Source: Sphingomonas trueperi
GTDB lineage: Bacteria > Pseudomonadota > Alphaproteobacteria > Sphingomonadales > Sphingomonadaceae
NCBI RefSeq assembly: GCF_011927635.1
Contig: NZ_JAATJB010000017.1
Coordinates: 1 to 62,130, forward strand
Reading direction: 5' to 3'
DNA length: 62,130 nt
The notes beneath the pieces were generated by a model, which was not told where the DNA came from, made no database searches, and was given only the letters and a program-made list of their open reading frames with translations. Below are positions 57,676 through 62,130 of the stretch, in pieces (within the stretch, counting starts at the first letter, position 1; every line of letters starts with the position of its first letter). The translations under genes were made by a program, and so were the position numbers.

Positions 57676-57744
57676 CGACACTGGCCCTTCTGGGCAGAAA
57701 CCGGCGTTCTGGCCACGTTGTGCATGTCTCGGTGTATTATCGCC

Positions 57745-60222
57745 CTAAGCCGCCTGCGAGACAAGCGGGTCTTTCCCCAGTCTGTTCTTTTTCCGCGCGG
57801 ACGCGGGCAGTGCCGCTGCTACCAATTCCGTTCCAGCGACCGGCTTTTCTATCACCTGTGTTAGGCCGGCGTCCAGAAATTGCGAACGTTGTTCGGCGTT
57901 CTTGCCGCTCCAAAGCAAGGTCGCGCATAGATTGGACTGTATCCTGCATAGGATAGCGATCCGCTCCACCAGATCTTGCGTTGGGGTGGCGAGTGCCGCT
58001 TCGTCAATGACCAGCGCGTCGAACTGCTCCAATTCGAGTAGCTGCAGGGCCTCATCGCGATCCCTGGCGAATCGCACGCGGTCGACTTCGGCTTCGAACA
58101 GGGTCCGCAGCATCGCCCGGGTGATCGGATTGCTCTCGAGAATCAGCACGCCGGTGCCCGCTTCGCCCGCGCCGGGAAGCGTCGCCGGTGGCTCGGCGCG
58201 CAAGAGCGGCAGGTCGAGCGTGAAGGTCGAGCCTTCGCCCGGCGTGCTCGCCACCAAGATCGCGCCGCCCAGCGCTTCGGCGAGGTTGCGACAGATGGTG
58301 AGGCCGAGGCCCGTTCCGCCATATTGGCGCGTGGTGCTGGAATCCGCCTGGCGAAAGCTCTCGAAGATTTCACCCAGCTTGTCGGCCGGGATGCCGATTC
58401 CCGTATCGGAAACGGAGATCCGCAAGCGTTCGCCGACATCGCCTTCGCCCTGCGCAACCTCTGCCGTGAGCCCGATGGCACCGGCCGCGGTAAATTTGAG
58501 CGCGTTCGACAGCAGGTTGAACAGCAACTGTCGCAGCCGGCTGGGGTCGCTGACGATCCAGCCGGGCGCGCCGTCCAACTGAACGTCGAACGCCAGCCCC
58601 TTGGCCTGCGCCGGATCGGTCCACAGCCGCGCGACTTCCTCGGCGAGCGTGCGGAAGTCCATCGGCACCGGGTCGACGCTGAGGTTGCCGCTTTCGATCT
58701 TGGCGACGTCGAGGATGTCGTCGACCAGCGCCCGCATCGTCAGCCCGGCGCCCTGCACCACTTCCAGCCGCTCGCGCACGTCGCCAGCGATGGCGTCGTC
58801 CGCGAGCATCACCTGGGTCATGCCGAGGATGCCGTTCAGCGGGGTGCGAATCTCATGGCTGGTGGTCGCCAGGAACTCGGTTTTGGCACGCAGCGCCTTT
58901 TCGAGCGCGGCATTGGTGGAGGCGAGCACGCGGTTCGCCGCACGCACCTGGTTGCGGCTACGCCGGATGGTAAACAGCCCGACGCTGAGCAGCAGGATGA
59001 CGACTAGGGTGGCGAGCCCGAGCGAGAGGAACAGCACGCGCTGGAAATGCGCGGCCTTCTGCAATTGCTCGGTCTTGAGCCGCTGGATGGTGAGTTCCTG
59101 GTTCGCGTAATCGAACCGGGCCGCCATCAGCGCGGCGCTGTTGGTGGTCGCCACCTTGGCCGCCTCGTCGCTCAGGCGCTTGAGCGCTTCGAGGTGCCGC
59201 AGCGCCAGCCGATCCTCGCCGAGCTTGCGGTAGATGAGATAGGCGAAGAAGTGCGGGATCCGGAAGTCCTGAGTGGTGGTGGCGAGATCGAGACCGGCGA
59301 AGGTCTGGCCGATCAGCGCCGCCGCTCTCGACGTATCCCCCTCGTCAAAGGCCAATTTCGCCGCCGTTGCGCTTAGCAGGCGCCGTAAGCCGGCAGCATC
59401 GCTTCCGGTCGCGAGCGTGAAGGCACGCGCGAGCGTCGCCTTGGCGGCTTGCAGATCGCGCGCTTCGACCTGGCTGCGCGCCAGGTTGTCGAGAATGCGC
59501 GCCTCGAGCATGGGCTTGCCGAGCTTGCGGGCCAGCGCGATCGCCGCGCCATATTCCGCGTCCGCCTCCTGATACCGCTCCAGCAGCAGCAGCACGTTGC
59601 CGCGGCGGTTGTGCAGCGTAAGCGAAAGCAGTGGGTCGCCGCTGTAAGCAAGGGCGGCCTGCCGATAATAGCGCTCCGCCCGGTTGTGATCGGACGCCGT
59701 TGCATATAGCGAGCCGATGCTCTGCAGCGCAATCGCCTGCCGTCTCGGCTCCCGCACGTCCTCGAACACGCGATAAGCGCGCTGGAAGGCGACGAGCGCA
59801 TCGGCGGACTTGTCCTGCATCAGGAACAGATTGCCCAGCGCGATCTGCAGATCGCCCTTCAGCGCGACCGGAGCCTTGATCGTCGAGACGATGCGCGCGG
59901 CACTGTCCAGCGATCGCTTGGCTGGGCCGATCTGGTCGCTGCGGAGTTGCACCTCGGCACGCAGCCACAGTGCGGTTCCCCGCACCAGCGCCTGTTCTGC
60001 AGGATCCGCACTGCGGCCGGCCATCGCATCGATCTGCTGGATCAACGGGTTCGGATCTTCGGACTGGTCGACGATGCGGTTGCGGGCCTGCTCGACCAGC
60101 GCCGCGACATTCTTGGGTAATTGCTGCGCGTGCGCGGCGCCTCCGAGCGAGGCCACGAGCAGCAATCCAGCAAAAAGGATAGGCGAGTGGCGCAGAGCGC
60201 GACAGCTCACGCGCGCGTCCAC
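57745..60222 (-). CDS. Hybrid sensor kinase with TPR sensor and degenerate receiver
   Basis: The product has 825 residues. A signal sequence (ILFAGLLLVASLGGAAHAQQ) precedes a long helical-repeat (TPR-like) periplasmic region (about residues 35-385), a membrane helix (VLFLSLGLATLVVILLLSVG), HisKA with His456 in FLATTSHEIRTPLNGILGMT, and HATPase_c (LFNLLSNALKFT, SDTGIGIPADKLGEIFESFR, GGTGLGLTI). The C-terminal receiver (about 690-810) starts LILESNPITRAML where the acidic pair is Glu/Asn; Asp in ALVIDEA and Lys in VIEKPV remain. Its start overlaps the EAL gene. Confidence 0.94.
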   Translation of the reverse strand: MDARVSCRALRHSPILFAGLLLVASLGGAAHAQQLPKNVAALVEQARNRIVDQSEDPNPLIQQIDAMAGRSADPAEQALVRGTALWLRAEVQLRSDQIGPAKRSLDSAARIVSTIKAPVALKGDLQIALGNLFLMQDKSADALVAFQRAYRVFEDVREPRRQAIALQSIGSLYATASDHNRAERYYRQAALAYSGDPLLSLTLHNRRGNVLLLLERYQEADAEYGAAIALARKLGKPMLEARILDNLARSQVEARDLQAAKATLARAFTLATGSDAAGLRRLLSATAAKLAFDEGDTSRAAALIGQTFAGLDLATTTQDFRIPHFFAYLIYRKLGEDRLALRHLEALKRLSDEAAKVATTNSAALMAARFDYANQELTIQRLKTEQLQKAAHFQRVLFLSLGLATLVVILLLSVGLFTIRRSRNQVRAANRVLASTNAALEKALRAKTEFLATTSHEIRTPLNGILGMTQVMLADDAIAGDVRERLEVVQGAGLTMRALVDDILDVAKIESGNLSVDPVPMDFRTLAEEVARLWTDPAQAKGLAFDVQLDGAPGWIVSDPSRLRQLLFNLLSNALKFTAAGAIGLTAEVAQGEGDVGERLRISVSDTGIGIPADKLGEIFESFRQADSSTTRQYGGTGLGLTICRNLAEALGGAILVASTPGEGSTFTLDLPLLRAEPPATLPGAGEAGTGVLILESNPITRAMLRTLFEAEVDRVRFARDRDEALQLLELEQFDALVIDEAALATPTQDLVERIAILCRIQSNLCATLLWSGKNAEQRSQFLDAGLTQVIEKPVAGTELVAAALPASARKKNRLGKDPLVSQAA

Positions 60223-61454
60223 GAACTTCCGGACCGGAGAAACACCGGGCGGCTCGCCATGGTCTCGGCCAGCTGGTCCTGCTCGCCGAGATAGGAACAG
60301 AGCGCCGGGAAGGGCACGGGGCGCGAGATCAGATAGCCCTGCACAAGGTCGCAGCCCATGACGCTGAGCAGCGCAAGCGCCGCCGGCGTCTCTACGCCCT
60401 CGGCGGTGACTTCCATCTCCAGCGCGTGCGCGAGATCGATCGTCGACCGCACGATCAGCGGGTCGCGATGGCTCGAGGTGAGCTGGGTGATGAACATCTT
60501 GTCGATCTTCAGCTCCTTGGCGGGGAGCTGCTTGAGATAGGCAAGCGAGGAGAGACCCGCGCCATAATCGTCGATCGCCAGCACCACGCCGTGATCGGCG
60601 AAGCGCTGCAGGTGGCGGATGGCGCTCTCCGGATCACGGATCACCGCCGTTTCGGTGATTTCGAAGCCGAGCTTCGCCGCCGGGTTGGCGGTGATGATCT
60701 CGCAGACCTCGTCGATGAACCCCGCATTGGCGAGCAGCATGCCCGAGATGTTGAGGAACAGCGGGATATCGTGCCCCAGCGCGGCAAGCCGGCGCTGGTC
60801 GGCGATGACCTGGCGCAGCGTCCACAGCGTGAGCGGGCCGATCAGCCCAGAGTCTTCCGCAGCCGCGATGAAATCGCCGGGCATGATCAGGCCACGATCG
60901 GGGTGCTGCCAGCGGATCAGCGCCTCGGCGCTCGAAACCTGTTGCTGGCGAACATTGATCTTGGGCTGGTAGTGGAGGAACAGCTCGCCCGCCGCGATCG
61001 CGCGCGGCAAATCGGCGATGAGCGTCAGGCGATCGACCGCGTGGTCGGCCAGCGAGAGATCGATCAGCTCGAAACCGCCAGCATCCCCCGCGCGCTCCAG
61101 CGCGATTTCGGCGACCTCGAGCAACCGAAGCGTGTCGCCCTCCTCGACCCCGGCACATGCCGCACCGATCGCGAAATCCAGCCGGACTTCCGGCAGGGCA
61201 TCGCGCTGATGCGCATCGAGGTCGTGGCGCAGCGACCGCAGGCGCATCGTAGCCTCTTCGCGATCCGCGGCAGCGACGTGGAATTCGATCAGGTCTCGGC
61301 CGACGCCGATCAGCTGGACGCTCGGGGCGAGGGCGACGATTCGGGCCGCCAGCGTCTCGGCGGCAAAGTGCAGACCATTTTTGCCGAGAATGCGGCGCGC
61401 TGTCTCGAAATTGGTCACGCGGCACAATGCCGACACGTTCAAGCCATGGCTCAC
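60207..61454 (-). CDS. EAL-domain c-di-GMP phosphodiesterase with degenerate GGDEF
   Basis: The product has 415 residues from GTG 61454, which has GGAGGG 6-8 nt upstream; a frame to 61550 exists without a site. The N-terminal half (to about residue 150) has the size of a GGDEF domain but no GGDEF motif. The EAL domain has SAEALIRWQHPDRGLIMPGD, FEITETAVI, AIDDYGAGLSSLAYL, KIDKMFI, TAEGVE and QGYLISRP, so catalysis is expected. Its end overlaps the hybrid kinase start by 16 bases, linking c-di-GMP turnover to that sensor. Confidence 0.93.
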   Translation of the reverse strand: MSHGLNVSALCRVTNFETARRILGKNGLHFAAETLAARIVALAPSVQLIGVGRDLIEFHVAAADREEATMRLRSLRHDLDAHQRDALPEVRLDFAIGAACAGVEEGDTLRLLEVAEIALERAGDAGGFELIDLSLADHAVDRLTLIADLPRAIAAGELFLHYQPKINVRQQQVSSAEALIRWQHPDRGLIMPGDFIAAAEDSGLIGPLTLWTLRQVIADQRRLAALGHDIPLFLNISGMLLANAGFIDEVCEIITANPAAKLGFEITETAVIRDPESAIRHLQRFADHGVVLAIDDYGAGLSSLAYLKQLPAKELKIDKMFITQLTSSHRDPLIVRSTIDLAHALEMEVTAEGVETPAALALLSVMGCDLVQGYLISRPVPFPALCSYLGEQDQLAETMASRPVFLRSGSSWTRA

Positions 61455-61655
61455 CGAATGCCCTCCCGCCGCCTGCTCGGCCACACACCGATAAAGGACA
61501 GATTCGCGAAAAACTACTGGCTGATGCGCAAACCAGCCAAAAACCGGCATTTTTTACGACTGCATGCCGCCTGCCGCCCCCTGTCTGATCCCTGCGGACC
61601 CGCCCGGAATCGTCGGACGAGGAGGATTACGAAACACGTTTAAAGAAAAGGTAAA

Positions 61656-61684
61656 CGAGAATTTGCGCATATGCGCAAATCTCG
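61656..61684. repeat. Long AT-flanked palindrome upstream of the EAL operon
   Basis: ATTTGCGCATATGCGCAAAT at 61661-61680 is a perfect 20-bp palindrome. It extends outward to CGAGA on the left and TCTCG on the right with one unpaired A. It lies about 200 bp before the EAL start on one side and 90 bp before the small Phe-rich ORF on the other, in the most AT-rich stretch of the window. It may be a dimer-binding operator. Confidence 0.6.
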
Positions 61685-61773
61685 CCCTCCGCAGAATCCC
61701 CGATTGCGGAAAAGTAAATTTTTCATTAACGAAATGACTTGCGCGGAACAGCGCAGAAATGGGAGCCAAAAAA

Positions 61774-61836
61774 ATGAAGTTCTTCACCCTCTTCTTCCGT
61801 GATGGCGTCACTGGCACGGACATCCGCCCGCTCTGA
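61774..61836 (+). CDS. Possible 20-residue phenylalanine-rich small protein
   Basis: ATG 61774 follows GGGAGCC 7-13 nt upstream in an A-rich leader. The frame reads MKFFTLFFRDGVTG and ends TDIRPL at TGA 61834-61836. Four of the first eight residues are Phe. A strong terminator 53 bp downstream closes a potential short transcript. It may encode a functional microprotein, act as a leader peptide for the ugd-like gene, or be chance. No family was recognised. Confidence 0.45.
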   Translation: MKFFTLFFRDGVTGTDIRPL

Positions 61837-61888
61837 ATTCAACCATATGGAAGCCGGCGCCGCGAGGTAGCCAGCTGACATTAACCAG

Positions 61889-61919
61889 GAAAAAGGCCTG
61901 CCCCCGCAGGCCTTTTTCT
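61889..61919 (+). terminator. Intrinsic terminator after the Phe-rich small ORF
   Basis: AAAAAGGCCTGC, loop CCCC, and GCAGGCCTTTTTCTTTT form a stem of about 11 bp with a T-run. It would end a short plus-strand transcript coming from about 61740 and separates it from the ugd-like gene 116 bp further on. Confidence 0.92.
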
Positions 61920-61943
61920 TTTGCGGCCAACGGCCTGACGCAA

Positions 61944-61957
61944 TTGCTGCACTGCAG
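61944..61957 (+). promoter_or_regulatory. TTGCTGCACTGCAG motif upstream of the ugd-like gene
   Basis: It contains CTGC-ACT-GCAG, an exact CTGC-N3-GCAG dyad, 79 bp before the start codon. It is the clearest copy of the motif seen also before galU. CTGC-N3-GCAG is described for PhaR regulators of polyhydroxyalkanoate genes; use here is inference. Confidence 0.4.
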
Positions 61958-62035
61958 TGGGTTGCGGTCGCGGCAGGTTCGGTTAAGAGCTTTGCCGGAC
62001 CGCTGGAAACAGCACTTTCGGCACAGGGGAAAATC

Positions 62036-62130
62036 GTGCGCATTGCGATGATCGGCACGGGCTATGTGGGCCTGGTATCTGGAGCCTGCTTCTCGGACTT
62101 CGGCCACGAAGTCATCTGCGTGGACAAGGA
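62036..62130 (+). CDS. ugd: UDP-glucose 6-dehydrogenase, N-terminus (partial)
   Basis: GTG 62036 has AGGGGA 7-12 nt upstream. The 31 full codons visible begin RIAMIGTGYVGLVSGACFSD and continue FGHEVICVDK, the NAD-binding start characteristic of Ugd proper (GTGYVGLVSGACFS). It oxidises UDP-glucose, the GalU product, to UDP-glucuronate for exopolysaccharide. The rest is outside the window. A shared CYGCACTGCA motif suggests control in common with galU. Confidence 0.92.
   Translation, partial: MRIAMIGTGYVGLVSGACFSDFGHEVICVDK

Noticed and set aside
61554..61823. 89-codon minus-strand frame over the AT-rich gap and the Phe-rich ORF
   Set aside because: It runs through the palindrome and lacks a ribosome site; the composition is not protein-like.
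1..62130. CRISPR array, rRNA operon, prophage, toxin-antitoxin or restriction system
   Set aside because: No regularly spaced repeats, rRNA-like sequence, phage structural genes or defence-protein motifs were seen on either strand.

Overview
The window is chromosomal DNA of a high-GC alphaproteobacterium, most likely a Sphingomonas or close Sphingomonadaceae relative. The support is the gene order rpmH-rnpA-yidD-yidC-engB, the rpsT-dnaA pair flanked by mutM-ubiE-ubiB-coaBC-dut, a Tim44-like gene next to secB and mltA, a TonB receptor/PepSY iron operon, and GANTC and CtrA-like sites upstream of dnaA. This is read from protein resemblance and synteny only; no search was run.

Layout. 1-5.3 kb is the accessory part: the end of an IS3-family element that has cut an aldo/keto reductase gene, two divergent regulator/oxidoreductase pairs (ArsR-SDR, LysR-NmrA type), a 424-bp gene-free stretch, and a lone P4-type integrase beside tRNA-Leu(CAA). 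5.3-24.5 kb is mostly housekeeping: formate/nitrite-type channel, ComM/YifB ATPase, rpmH-rnpA-yidD-yidC-engB, an S9 peptidase, a GST, dapE, a GGDEF-EAL protein, an Smr-mltA-Tim44 operon, secB, murJ and trpS. 24.6-29.3 kb is a divergent flagellar export/basal-body cluster (fliNOP against flgC-fliE-fliQ-fliR-flhB). 29.3-33.6 kb is an iron operon with a Fur-like box. 33.6-45.8 kb is the dnaA neighbourhood and a translationally coupled run from ubiB through coaBC, dut and a ThiF/MoeB-type enzyme. 45.8-52.5 kb makes nucleotide sugars for surface polysaccharide: a GalE/GAE-type epimerase, a WbpA-like dehydrogenase, galU, wecB and wecC. 52.6-61.5 kb carries an FKBP isomerase, rpsU, a two-component system, an MFS transporter, and an EAL phosphodiesterase/hybrid kinase/response regulator operon. 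The last 0.7 kb holds an AT-rich palindrome, a 20-codon phenylalanine-rich ORF with its own terminator, and the start of a UDP-glucose dehydrogenase gene.

The most interesting signals are mostly non-coding. Five GANTC sites lie within 47 bp upstream of dnaA, next to CtrA-like motifs. A terminator-like hairpin lies in the rpmH leader. A tiny Phe-rich ORF-terminator unit sits next to a long palindrome. A CTGC-N3-GCAG-like motif recurs in several intergenic regions. Several inverted-repeat elements occur, one of which appears to have supplied the first codons of a lipoprotein hydrolase gene. No CRISPR array, prophage or recognisable defence system was seen, and no wholly new multigene system can be claimed; an unknown 372-residue membrane protein coupled to ubiB and coaBC is the best protein candidate.
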